This document shows, one piece after another, positions 1 to 8,543 of a DNA stretch of 64,000 nucleotides (position 1 is its first letter; each line of letters opens with the position of its first letter). The DNA is from Psychroserpens jangbogonensis (GTDB taxonomy: Bacteria > Bacteroidota > Bacteroidia > Flavobacteriales > Flavobacteriaceae), in contig NZ_JSWG01000008.1 of assembly GCF_000797465.1 (NCBI RefSeq), forward strand, positions 216,181 to 280,180, in the 5' to 3' direction. The translations under genes were made by a program, and so were the position numbers. Below the pieces are notes generated by a model, which was not told the origin of the DNA, searched no databases, and saw only the letters and a program-made list of their open reading frames with translations.

Positions 1-3000
1 CTTTAGATTTTAAAATTTATAAGGTTAGTCTGACTCAAAAAGATGCCTTTGAGAAACTCTACAAACCCATAGAACGCTTGAGTTTCATTAAAAATAAAAC
101 GATTACTACAGAATGGGATTCGACACTTAAGAATGAAAGCGATTATCAAAATCACTCGACAGAAATTGTAGTTCCAAAACTAGAAAATGGTCATTACATT
201 ATTCTCGCTGAAACCAAAAACAAAAACAACAGTTTTGCTACACAAACACTTCAGGTTACTGATTTTGCTATTGTAGATCGTTCATCAGGCAGAGAAATGA
301 TCTACCAAGTTATTGATAGAACTAACGGAAACCCTATAGCTGGTGTTTCTGCAACATTCAATTTTCAGAAAGATTATAATAATAAGTTTTACACGAAAAA
401 CCTGACCTCAGATACTCATGGTGAGCTTCGTTCAATGAAGACTTCAGAACGCTATTTCAATTTGAGTATCAAACTCTCAAAGGATAATCAATCTGCTTAT
501 TTTAAAGGCTATTACGCTCATAAAGAAAATGACCGAAATAGAAATGATGTAAGCTTTAATTCATTCTTATTCACAGACCGAAGTATCTATAGACCTGGAC
601 AAACCGTTTATTTTAAAGCCATTCTTCTTGAAAGTCAAAAAGGCAAATCTAAATCACTTTCTGGTGAAACTATATTTGCAACTTTGCATAATGTCAACGG
701 AGAAAAATTAGCAGAATTAGATTTCACATCTAATGAATATGGATCTGTTGCTGGAGAATTTATCTTGCCAAGCTCTGGTTTAAACGGTCAGCATTATATA
801 GAAATATATACAACTGTAGGTTCTATTAGACAGAATTATTATTTTTCAGTTGAAGAATACAAACGACCAAAGTTTGAAACCAATTTTGAGCCTGTTACTG
901 AAACCTTTAAGGTTAATGATTCCGTTTTAGCAAAAGGAACAGCTTTAGCTTATGCAGGAAGTAATATTACAGATGCAAAAGTTGTGTATCGTGTGGTAAG
1001 AAAAGTACAATATCCACGATGGTATTATTGGTATAGACCATGGTTTAATAGTGAGCCTCAAGAAATTTCGCATGGCGAAACAACTACAAATGCAAAAGGT
1101 GAATTTGAAATCAAGTTTAAAGCGCTTCCAGATGAGAGTGCAGACAAATCCTCTTTACCTGTTTTTAATTATGAAATTACAGCAGATGTCACTGATCTTA
1201 ATGGTGAAACAAGAAGTGCGACGACCATTATAAATGTTGGTTATCATACTTTAAACGCTAATATTTCAATAGCAGGACAATTAGACAAAACCAAAAAAGA
1301 CCATACACTTTCGATTTCTACAAAGAATCTAAATGGTGAATTTGTTCCAGCGGAAGGGAATATCAAAATCTATAAGCTCAAAGCTCCCAATCGCGTTTTG
1401 AGAACACGACCTTGGAATGCTCCAGATTATCAGGAAATTCCTTCTGAAGAGTTTAAAACCAAATTTCCTCATGAAGCTTATACTAATGAGCAAAATCCAA
1501 TCCATTGGAAAAAAGGTAAACTTGTTTTTAAAAATACATTTGATACGGAAAGTTCAAAAGAAATGCCACTTGGGAACATTAAAAAATGGATGTCTGGTCA
1601 ATATGTAATTCTGCTTGAGAGCAAAGATAAATTTGGTCAAACAGTTACAGATGAAACTAGAACAACTTTGTATAGTGATAGTGATAAAACGGTATCAGAT
1701 CAACAACTTTTTAGTGTTTCAACAAACAAAAACCAATACTCTGTTGATGATACAGTAGAACTTACACTAGCTTCTGCTGCAGAAAATATCACTGTAACTC
1801 TAAGTATTGAAAAGAATAAAGAAATCGTCAATACATTCATTATACCTCTAAACAATAATAAAAAAACGATAGCCATTCCAGTAACTAAAGAAGATGTTGG
1901 CGGATTTGCAGTTCATTATAGCTATGCAACATACAATAGCTTTTCTGGGAACGTAGTACAAATTAATGTGCCTTACCCAGAAAGTGATTTAGAAATCGAA
2001 ACAAGTACGTTTAGAGACAAGCTTCAGCCTGGAACAGACGAAACTTGGAGTTTTAAAATTAAAGGTCCGAAAGGTGAAAAAGTCACTGCCGAAATTTTAG
2101 CAAGCATGTACGACATGTCTCTGGATCAATTTAAACCACACTCTTGGAATTTCAATCCAATACAAAAACCAAGATACAACCCAAGATACGGACTTAACGC
2201 AAGACAAAGCTTTGGTGTTCGTGGATTTAGAGTGCATAATCAACAAAATAATAATCCCAATTATTTCCAGCAGAAATATGACCAATTGAATTGGTTTGGG
2301 TTTTATTTTGGGAGAAGTTATCTGAGATTTAAAGGGCAAGCCTATGATGTAGAAATGATGGAAGATGATGGTGCTTTAGAAGAAATGGTTGTTGTTGGCT
2401 ATTCATCTAACACTAAAAGTGAAATGACTAGCGCTGAATCTCTTTCTGATAGTGATTACTTATCAAAAGAAGCAAATATCATTGGTGGAAAGAAAACAAT
2501 AAATGGTTTAGCGAACATGTACATTTATGATGTTCCTAAAGAAGAACCAATAATCGAGAACATCAAAATCCGTAAGAACCTTCAAGAAACTGCTTTTTTC
2601 TTTCCGCAATTACAAACTGATAGTGAAGGTCAAGTGAGTTTCAGTTTTACAACTCCAGAAGCATTAACTAAATGGAAACTACAGCTATTAGCACATACTA
2701 AAACTATGGAAAGTGCTGTAACTAGTTTAGAATCTGTAACACAAAAAGAATTGATGGTGATACCAAATGCGCCTCGGTTTTTACGTCAAGGTGATGACAT
2801 TGTAATAAGCACCAAAATCGCTAATTTAACAGAGAATTTATTATTCGGTCAGGCTAAATTAATCTTGGTAGACCCAATCACCAATGAAGACATTACACCA
2901 AAACTCTTAATGCTAACAACAGCTTCAAATGAGTCTAAGAAAACATATAAAGATCAAACTGCTAGCTTTTCGGTAGGTGCTAAAGGCAACACGCAAATCA

Positions 3001-4943
3001 TGTGGAAACTTAAAATATCTGATGATATTAATGCCGTACAATATAGAATTTTAGCGACTTCTGGAGATTTTAGTGATGGAGAACAAAACACATTACCAGT
3101 TCTTACCAATAGAATGTTAGTTACTGAAACTTTGCCAATGTGGATTAGGAGCAACGAATCTCGAACATTCACACTTGATAAATTGAGTACAAATACTTCA
3201 ACGACACTCAAACATCATAAGCTAACTTTAGAGATGACATCAAATCCTGCATGGTATGCAGTTCAAGCATTGCCATATTTGATGGAGTATCCTTATGAGT
3301 GTAATGAACAAACGTTTAGCCGTTATTATGCCAATGCTTTAGCAAGTCATATTGCGAATAGTAATCCGAAAATTCAAGATGTATTTAACCAATGGAAAAA
3401 TGCTGATGTTTTGATTTCAAACTTGGAGAAAAACGAAGAATTAAAGTCCATCTTAATCCAAGAGACACCTTGGTTACGAGATGCTCAAAGTGAAACAGAA
3501 CAGAAAAAGCGTATTGCATTATTATTCGATTTAAACAAAATGAATTACGAATTGGATGCTGCAAAACGTAAACTTAAAAACAATCAAATGGCAAATGGTG
3601 CTTGGCCTTGGTTTAAAGGTGGGAAACCAAATCGTTACATCACACAGCACATCATTACAGGTTTCGCACATCTTGAGAATTTAAAAGTAAATGTTGGAGA
3701 TAATTCAGTAATTAACATGTTGGATAAAGCTATTTCTTACTTAGATTCTGAATTTGTTCAGGAATACAAAGACCTTAAAAACCACAATCCGAAAATTGAC
3801 TTATCTAAAGATCATTTGACAAATACGCAACTTCAGTTTATGTATTTGAGAAGTTTTCTTCCTGACACTAAAAAGTCTAAAGAAGTCGAAGATATCATGG
3901 ATTACTATAACGGCCAAATTAAAAATTATTGGCTAAACAAATCATTGTATTCAAAAGGCTTAATGGCTTTGGTTATGCATAGAGATGGTGATGTTATAAC
4001 AGCTAATAAGATTTTAAAATCATTAGAAGAAAATAGTATTACTTCAGATGAATTGGGCATGTATTGGAAAGAGAACACAAGTTCATGGTATTGGTATCAA
4101 GCACCAATTGAAACACAAGCTTTAATTATTGAAGCTTTTTCAGAAATTCATCCAAAGGATATTGAAACTGTAGACAATCTAAAAATCTGGTTATTAAAGA
4201 ACAAGCAAACCAATCAATGGAAAACAACAAAAGCAACTACTGAAGCTGTTTATGCTTTGTTATTGCAAGGTAGTGACTGGTTGAGCGTGACAGAAATGGT
4301 TGAAGTGATTATTGGCGGAAAAGAGATTACTCCATCAAAACTAAAAGATGTTGAAGTTGAAGCTGGAACTGGCTATTACAAAACGGCTTGGACAAAGGAT
4401 GAGATTCAGCCTGCAATGGCTACAATTCAACTTACTAAAAAAGGTGAAGGGATTGCTTGGGGAAGTTTGTATTGGCAATATTTTGAAGACTTAGACAAGA
4501 TTACTTCAGCAGAAACACCATTAAAACTAAAGAAAAAACTCTTTAAAAAGACAAACACAGATACTGGAGAACAGATTACAGAAATTACTTCTGAGTCTGA
4601 ATTAAACGTTGGTGATTTGGTACGAGTTCGCATAGAATTACGAAGTGATCGCAATATGGAATTTATCCATATGAAAGATATGAGAGCTTCTGGACTAGAA
4701 CCAATAAACGTGATGTCGCAATACAAATGGCAAGACGGATTAGGTTATTACGAAAGCACAAAAGATGCATCAACTAACTTCTTTTTTGATTATTTGCCAA
4801 AAGGTGTTTATGTATTTGAATACGATTTAAGAGTCAGTAATGCTGGAAACATGAGTAATGGTATTACCACTATCCAGAGCATGTATGCACCCGAATTCAG
4901 TAGTCATAGTGAAGGTGTTAGAATATCTGTAGATTCTAATTAA
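1..4943 (+). CDS. alpha-2-macroglobulin family protein, 5' end outside window
   Basis: Large secreted or membrane-anchored protein of the bacterial alpha-2-macroglobulin (A2M) family, which traps proteases through a bait region and a reactive thioester. The frame is open from base 3 with no stop, so the gene begins before the window; at least 1647 residues are present and the signal sequence is missing. The N-terminal half contains MG2-type beta domains (for example FLFTDRSIYRPGQTVYFKA). The signature PYECNEQ at about 3291-3311 supplies the Cys and Gln of the CxEQ thioester site, followed by the alpha/alpha toroid region (ANGAWPWFKGG). An SusC-like motif EEMVVVGYSS lies at 2379-2408, before the usual A2M domain (ETAFFFPQL..W). 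The TTG at 78 is an in-frame codon, not a credible start. Family is certain; substrate unknown. Confidence 0.93.
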   Translation, partial: LDFKIYKVSLTQKDAFEKLYKPIERLSFIKNKTITTEWDSTLKNESDYQNHSTEIVVPKLENGHYIILAETKNKNNSFATQTLQVTDFAIVDRSSGREMIYQVIDRTNGNPIAGVSATFNFQKDYNNKFYTKNLTSDTHGELRSMKTSERYFNLSIKLSKDNQSAYFKGYYAHKENDRNRNDVSFNSFLFTDRSIYRPGQTVYFKAILLESQKGKSKSLSGETIFATLHNVNGEKLAELDFTSNEYGSVAGEFILPSSGLNGQHYIEIYTTVGSIRQNYYFSVEEYKRPKFETNFEPVTETFKVNDSVLAKGTALAYAGSNITDAKVVYRVVRKVQYPRWYYWYRPWFNSEPQEISHGETTTNAKGEFEIKFKALPDESADKSSLPVFNYEITADVTDLNGETRSATTIINVGYHTLNANISIAGQLDKTKKDHTLSISTKNLNGEFVPAEGNIKIYKLKAPNRVLRTRPWNAPDYQEIPSEEFKTKFPHEAYTNEQNPIHWKKGKLVFKNTFDTESSKEMPLGNIKKWMSGQYVILLESKDKFGQTVTDETRTTLYSDSDKTVSDQQLFSVSTNKNQYSVDDTVELTLASAAENITVTLSIEKNKEIVNTFIIPLNNNKKTIAIPVTKEDVGGFAVHYSYATYNSFSGNVVQINVPYPESDLEIETSTFRDKLQPGTDETWSFKIKGPKGEKVTAEILASMYDMSLDQFKPHSWNFNPIQKPRYNPRYGLNARQSFGVRGFRVHNQQNNNPNYFQQKYDQLNWFGFYFGRSYLRFKGQAYDVEMMEDDGALEEMVVVGYSSNTKSEMTSAESLSDSDYLSKEANIIGGKKTINGLANMYIYDVPKEEPIIENIKIRKNLQETAFFFPQLQTDSEGQVSFSFTTPEALTKWKLQLLAHTKTMESAVTSLESVTQKELMVIPNAPRFLRQGDDIVISTKIANLTENLLFGQAKLILVDPITNEDITPKLLMLTTASNESKKTYKDQTASFSVGAKGNTQIMWKLKISDDINAVQYRILATSGDFSDGEQNTLPVLTNRMLVTETLPMWIRSNESRTFTLDKLSTNTSTTLKHHKLTLEMTSNPAWYAVQALPYLMEYPYECNEQTFSRYYANALASHIANSNPKIQDVFNQWKNADVLISNLEKNEELKSILIQETPWLRDAQSETEQKKRIALLFDLNKMNYELDAAKRKLKNNQMANGAWPWFKGGKPNRYITQHIITGFAHLENLKVNVGDNSVINMLDKAISYLDSEFVQEYKDLKNHNPKIDLSKDHLTNTQLQFMYLRSFLPDTKKSKEVEDIMDYYNGQIKNYWLNKSLYSKGLMALVMHRDGDVITANKILKSLEENSITSDELGMYWKENTSSWYWYQAPIETQALIIEAFSEIHPKDIETVDNLKIWLLKNKQTNQWKTTKATTEAVYALLLQGSDWLSVTEMVEVIIGGKEITPSKLKDVEVEAGTGYYKTAWTKDEIQPAMATIQLTKKGEGIAWGSLYWQYFEDLDKITSAETPLKLKKKLFKKTNTDTGEQITEITSESELNVGDLVRVRIELRSDRNMEFIHMKDMRASGLEPINVMSQYKWQDGLGYYESTKDASTNFFFDYLPKGVYVFEYDLRVSNAGNMSNGITTIQSMYAPEFSSHSEGVRISVDSN

Positions 4944-5029
4944 CTGTTAGGAAACAAGTTAGAAAACGACCAAATTCAAGATGTAGTGAAAAATCACTAT
5001 ATTATGATACTAACTAATAACTAACATAT

Positions 5030-5407
5030 ATGAACTCAAAAGTTTTTTTGGTCTTGAGAATTTTACTCGGACTTTTCGTATTAGTCTTCGGACTTAATAA
5101 ATTAGTACCTGGAGGTTTTTTACCTATGCCTGAATTAGCAGGTGATGCAGGAGCTTATTTTGGTGCATTAATCAGTACTAAAACATTAACACTAGTTGCA
5201 ATAGTTGAAGTGATTGCAGGACTTGCACTTATCTCTAATAAATTTGGGGCTCTTCTAACACTTATTTTAATGAGTGTGTCTGTAAATGCTGTGTTATTCC
5301 ATGCAACTTTAGATCCAGGAGGAATTGGAGGCGCATTGGTTCTATTACTGCTTAATATTGCTGTACTCTACGGATATAAAGACAGTTATAAGTCATTGCT
5401 TAGTTAA
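5030..5407 (+). CDS. DoxX family small membrane protein
   Basis: A 125-residue protein with four predicted hydrophobic helices, matching DoxX-like membrane proteins. The first helix starts straight after MNSKVFLVLRI and is followed by the family's typical FGLNKLVPGGFLPMP segment; the third and fourth helices are at about residues 75-92 and 98-116. DoxX proteins are often placed with redox or thiosulphate/sulphur functions, but this one has no informative neighbour, so no reaction is assigned. It lies 86 bases after the alpha-2-macroglobulin gene and ends at a strong hairpin shared with the convergent gene. The ATG at 5030 is the only good start. Family call fairly sure, role unknown. Confidence 0.8.
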   Translation: MNSKVFLVLRILLGLFVLVFGLNKLVPGGFLPMPELAGDAGAYFGALISTKTLTLVAIVEVIAGLALISNKFGALLTLILMSVSVNAVLFHATLDPGGIGGALVLLLLNIAVLYGYKDSYKSLLS

Positions 5408-5426
5408 CTCAGCAATTTCAATAAAT

Positions 5427-5457
5427 AAAAAAAGAGGCTTTTAAAGCCTCTTTTTTT
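5427..5457. terminator. bidirectional intrinsic terminator
   Basis: Inverted repeat with arms AAAGAGGCTTT and AAAGCCTCTTT, flanked by an A run on the left and a T run on the right, so it can terminate in both directions. It sits between the convergent DoxX gene and the DinB-like gene, and overlaps the last bases of the latter. Confidence 0.9.
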
Positions 5458-6004
5458 ATTTAATTCGTTTTGTTATTAATGCCAATTGGCCCATATGATT
5501 TGCTTGATGTTCCATCACATGAAACCAAGCCCAGTGATTACTCATATTGCCATTTTTCTTTTTAAACCATTTGTCATCTTTAGTTTTTAGTAACTCCTTT
5601 GTTTTCTTCCTAACTTCATCATATATCTCTAAATAAAAAGACAATGGTTTTCCTTTAAATTCTTGTCTGGCTTTTTCACCAAGATTTAGAGCCGTTTCCC
5701 ACTTTTTAGCTTCTTCTTCATTAAAACTTCTTCCTTCAAAAGTATACACTTGATAATAGGCTTCTGTTGCTGCAAGATGATAAATAATTGCACCTGGACT
5801 ATTCGCATTTTCATCTAAAAGGAAGTCTGTTCCATCTTGGTCCAAATTAACTACATTTCTCTCCACACGAGATTTTAAGTTATCCAACATAGATATCATT
5901 TGCCCAATATCGTTTGAATATCCTTTAGGAACTTTGATGGTGTTCTGTGAAACTATTGTCCAACTGAAGACAAATAGCAGAAGTAATAATGATAGTTTTT
6001 TCAT
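5456..6004 (-). CDS. secreted DinB-like four-helix protein
   Basis: A 182-residue protein with a clear signal peptide (MKKLSLLLLLFVFSWTIVSQ, cleavage near residue 20). The mature part fits the DinB/YfiT four-helix fold: the metal-binding histidines are seen as H76 (IIYHLAATEA) and H166/H170 (EHQANHMGQL), the usual H plus HxxxH pattern. Most DinB proteins are cytoplasmic and some are thiol-dependent transferases; here the signal peptide puts it in the periplasm, and the enzyme activity is unknown. It shares the 5427-5457 terminator with the opposite-strand DoxX gene. The next gene upstream on the same strand is 86 bases away, so co-transcription is possible. Confidence 0.8.
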   Translation of the reverse strand: MKKLSLLLLLFVFSWTIVSQNTIKVPKGYSNDIGQMISMLDNLKSRVERNVVNLDQDGTDFLLDENANSPGAIIYHLAATEAYYQVYTFEGRSFNEEEAKKWETALNLGEKARQEFKGKPLSFYLEIYDEVRKKTKELLKTKDDKWFKKKNGNMSNHWAWFHVMEHQANHMGQLALITKRIK

Positions 6005-6090
6005 GGTTGTTGTTTTAAGTTCAAACTAAAAGTAGAACATTACAAACCATATTATATTGTCATTAACAGGAAGTTAACGCTAAAATCATC

Positions 6091-6615
6091 TTATTCTATT
6101 TCGGGAGGAAACTCTTCAAGAACTTTAGTTACAATAGCCTTAAATTGCGCTTCACGTTTTTCTGGAGAAGCGTTTGGGCTATAGCTAGATTCAGAAACAG
6201 CTTGCCAAAACAATCCATTTTTATTTTCATCTACAAACTCAAAAACAATTTGTCGATTCAATTTATTTTGTCCAACTGGAATTCCTATAGAGATTCCTCC
6301 ACCAACATTTCCACCAGTTCCACCAACGCCAACACCTACATTACTTCGAGATGCTTCTTGATATTCACTACTTTTTATATCTACAAAAAAATCTGGAGTT
6401 TCAGACAATGAATACCCATTAGCTTGCAAGGCTTTATCAAGAACTTTTAGTAATCTCTTATTATCCAATTCACTCATTCCAGTGTTTAAATTGGCATAAT
6501 AATTATAAGTCTTATATGCTTTAAAGTCGGTCGTTTTCTCGTAATCATAATTCACTCGAATTGGCGCACAAGATGTGACGATTACTAACAATAAGAGTAT
6601 TGATAAATATTTCAT
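6091..6615 (-). CDS. DUF4136 lipoprotein
   Basis: A 174-residue lipoprotein: the signal peptide ends in the lipobox VTSC, so Cys16 would be lipidated and the protein anchored in the periplasm or outer membrane. The body begins with VNYDYEKTTDFKAYKTYNY, typical of DUF4136 proteins, and has a glycine/valine-rich stretch at about residues 92-115 (GVGVGGTGGNVGGG) common in this family. The end matches the family pattern of a helix with KREAQFKAIVTKVLEEFPP. No function is established for the family. It lies 26 bases downstream of the potassium channel gene and is probably transcribed with it. Confidence 0.85.
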   Translation of the reverse strand: MKYLSILLLLVIVTSCAPIRVNYDYEKTTDFKAYKTYNYYANLNTGMSELDNKRLLKVLDKALQANGYSLSETPDFFVDIKSSEYQEASRSNVGVGVGGTGGNVGGGISIGIPVGQNKLNRQIVFEFVDENKNGLFWQAVSESSYSPNASPEKREAQFKAIVTKVLEEFPPEIE

Positions 6616-6641
6616 GCTTTTTATTTTAAATATAACAAAAA

Positions 6642-7355
6642 TTATTCCGTTTCCTTATTATCAATTGACTTAGTGAGTGCCGAAGAAATAATTCCTGTTG
6701 GAATAGCCACAATTCCTAAACCGATCATTAAGATAAAAAATGTAAAGACCTTTCCTCCTACTGTTATTGGATACACATCACCATAACCTACTGTAGTTAG
6801 CGTAATAATTGCCCACCAAAGGCTATCAAATATTGAAGTAAAATGTTCTGGCTGCGCTTCGTTTTCAAAATAATAAATACCTACAGCTGCAAAATAGATA
6901 AGAATGAGAGTAATAAAAATAAACAATAAAATTTCTTCCTTAGCCGATTTTATAGCTCGAGTAAAATGGTTCATTGCTCTATTGTAACGGACTAATTTTA
7001 GGATTCTGAATAATCTTAAAAAACGTAATGCTCTCAATGAACGTAAGTCTATTCCAAATGATAAGTAAAATGGTAGAATAGCTAATAAATCGATGATACC
7101 AAAAAAACTAAAAATAAACTTAGGCTTGCTATCTGCCACATAAATTCGCAAAAGATATTCTAACGTAAATACGCTAACACTAAACAATTCTATAGCATTT
7201 AGTAACGCTATAGTTTGTGGTTTAAGGTTTGGAATGGTTTCTACCGAAAATGTAACAATAGAAATTAAAATTAAAGCCTGAATAAAAAAAGAGAAATAGC
7301 GACTTAGAGTATTTTCATTAATTTCTACAACACTTTTAATTTTCTCTTTCATCAT
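6642..7355 (-). CDS. voltage-gated potassium channel (Kv-type)
   Basis: Inner-membrane ion channel of 237 residues with the six-helix Kv layout. S4 is seen at about residues 105-123 with a regular spacing of arginines (RSLRALRFLRLFRILKLVR), and the pore selectivity filter is TVGYGD at residues 188-193, which specifies K+. There is no C-terminal RCK/TrkA-N or cyclic-nucleotide domain; the protein ends soon after S6. The first two codons are both ATG, so the start is 7355 or 7352. A good Bacteroidetes promoter lies just upstream (7374-7404), and the DUF4136 lipoprotein gene follows 26 bases downstream. Confidence 0.93.
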   Translation of the reverse strand: MMKEKIKSVVEINENTLSRYFSFFIQALILISIVTFSVETIPNLKPQTIALLNAIELFSVSVFTLEYLLRIYVADSKPKFIFSFFGIIDLLAILPFYLSFGIDLRSLRALRFLRLFRILKLVRYNRAMNHFTRAIKSAKEEILLFIFITLILIYFAAVGIYYFENEAQPEHFTSIFDSLWWAIITLTTVGYGDVYPITVGGKVFTFFILMIGLGIVAIPTGIISSALTKSIDNKETE

Positions 7356-7373
7356 GTAATTGGTTAGTTACTT

Positions 7374-7404
7374 CAAATTTAACTGTTAACATGTGAAAAA
7401 TCAA
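7374..7404 (-). promoter_or_regulatory. Bacteroidetes sigma-A type promoter for the K+ channel gene
   Basis: Read on the minus strand: TTG (7404-7402), 20 bases, then TAAATTTG (7381-7374), matching the Bacteroidetes consensus TTG-N19-TAnnTTTG. It lies about 20 bases before the channel start codon, giving a very short leader. Confidence 0.65.
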
Positions 7405-7416
7405 AAGTGTATCACA

Positions 7417-8415
7417 TTAATCATTAAGCATCTTCCAAAGCTTGTCCTTTAATTGTGTAATTCCTTTTTGTGCAATAGAAGAGATAAACATATAATCGAC
7501 AGGTAAAGTTGTATCTAATTCCTGTTTCATTTCAGCTTCTAACTCGTCATCAAGCATGTCACTTTTTGAAATAGCAATCATCCTTTCCTTATCTAACATT
7601 TCTGGATTGTAACGTCTGAGTTCATCTAATAATATATCATATTGTTTACGAATATCTTTAGCATCAGCAGGAATCATAAACAGTAAAATAGAATTACGCT
7701 CTATATGACGTAAAAAATAATGACCAAGACCTTTCCCTTCAGCAGCTCCTTCAATAATCCCAGGAATATCTGCCATTACAAAAGTTTGATAGTCACGATA
7801 CTCTACAATACCTAAATTAGGCTTAAGAGTTGTAAACTCATAATCAGCAATTTTAGGTTTAGCAGCACTTACCACAGATAACAAAGTAGACTTTCCTGCA
7901 TTAGGAAACCCGACTAAACCAACATCAGCTAGTACCTTAAGTTCTAAAGTAATATATTTCTCTTCTAATTCTTCACCAGGTTGTGCATATCGAGGCGTTT
8001 GATTTGTAGAACTTTTAAAATGCCAGTTCCCTAATCCTCCACGACCACCTTGAGCAACGATACTTTCTTCGCCAACTTCTGTGATTTCAAAAAGCACTTC
8101 GTCAGTTTCAGTATCTTTTACTACAGTTCCTAAAGGCACATCTATGTACACATCTTCACCATCAGCTCCTGTACTTCTACTCTTGCTCCCATGTGATCCA
8201 TGACCTGCTCTTGCGTGACGTTTAAATTTGAGATGCAATAAGGTCCATAAATTTTCACTTCCACGAATTATGATATGACCTCCACGACCACCATCTCCTC
8301 CATCTGGACCTCCTTTTTCTATATACTTTTCACGATGTAAATGCGAAGAGCCTTGTCCTCCTTTCCCGGAAGATACTTGCACTTTTACGTAGTCAACGAA
8401 GTTACCTTCTGTCAT
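7417..8415 (-). CDS. obg: Obg family GTPase
   Basis: Essential GTPase associated with the 50S ribosomal subunit, involved in ribosome maturation and stress control. The 332 residues contain the glycine-rich Obg fold (about 1-160, with [15 protein letters not shown]), then the G domain: G1 GFPNAGKST at 169-177, G3 DIPG near 216-219, and G4 as SKSD (unusual against the common NKxD). The C-terminal OCT domain of some Obg proteins is absent, giving the short form usual in Bacteroidetes. It follows the HPRT-adenylate kinase gene on the same strand by 128 bases; that gap holds a short reading frame with a palindrome. The start [10 protein letters not shown] matches the family N terminus. Confidence 0.97.
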   Translation of the reverse strand: MTEGNFVDYVKVQVSSGKGGQGSSHLHREKYIEKGGPDGGDGGRGGHIIIRGSENLWTLLHLKFKRHARAGHGSHGSKSRSTGADGEDVYIDVPLGTVVKDTETDEVLFEITEVGEESIVAQGGRGGLGNWHFKSSTNQTPRYAQPGEELEEKYITLELKVLADVGLVGFPNAGKSTLLSVVSAAKPKIADYEFTTLKPNLGIVEYRDYQTFVMADIPGIIEGAAEGKGLGHYFLRHIERNSILLFMIPADAKDIRKQYDILLDELRRYNPEMLDKERMIAISKSDMLDDELEAEMKQELDTTLPVDYMFISSIAQKGITQLKDKLWKMLND

Positions 8416-8437
8416 AATAATCTATTAAATTTGGACT

Positions 8438-8500
8438 TTAGTTTGAAAAATACCTGACAGCCACTGGCTGTCCTCCTTTTAATTTCAAATCTTCTGTCAT
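8438..8500 (-). CDS. possible 20-codon leader peptide upstream of obg
   Basis: A short frame in the gap between the adenylate kinase fusion and obg reads MTEDLKLKGGQPVAVRYFSN and stops 22 bases before the obg ATG. It starts with the same eleven-base string ATGACAGAAGN as obg itself (obg begins MTEG), and it contains a perfect 7-bp inverted repeat (8456-8472). It resembles an upstream leader ORF, but it is too short to prove coding by sequence alone. Translation would be likely to affect the hairpin and so obg expression. No family is recognised. Confidence 0.25.
   Translation of the reverse strand: MTEDLKLKGGQPVAVRYFSN
8456..8472. repeat. perfect inverted repeat upstream of obg
   Basis: GACAGCC-ACT-GGCTGTC: 7-bp arms and a 3-base loop, GC-rich against an AT-rich background. 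No clear run of T follows on the minus strand (AGGTATTTTTC), so it is at best a weak terminator; it may be a translational or attenuation element in the obg leader. On the minus strand it is preceded by AAAAGGAGGA. Confidence 0.6.
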
Positions 8501-8543
8501 ATTCTCTTTTATTATCTAAAATCGTTTAACCGATTAAGTCTAA

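Noticed and set aside
4984..4999. Small inverted repeat TAGTGA-AAAA-TCACTA after the alpha-2-macroglobulin gene
   Set aside because: Only six base pairs and no T run follows; too weak to call a terminator.
8471..8480. AAAAGGAGGA as a Shine-Dalgarno site
   Set aside because: It lies inside the short reading frame, with no proper gene start 5-9 bases on except a GTG within the same frame; Bacteroidetes seldom use such sites.
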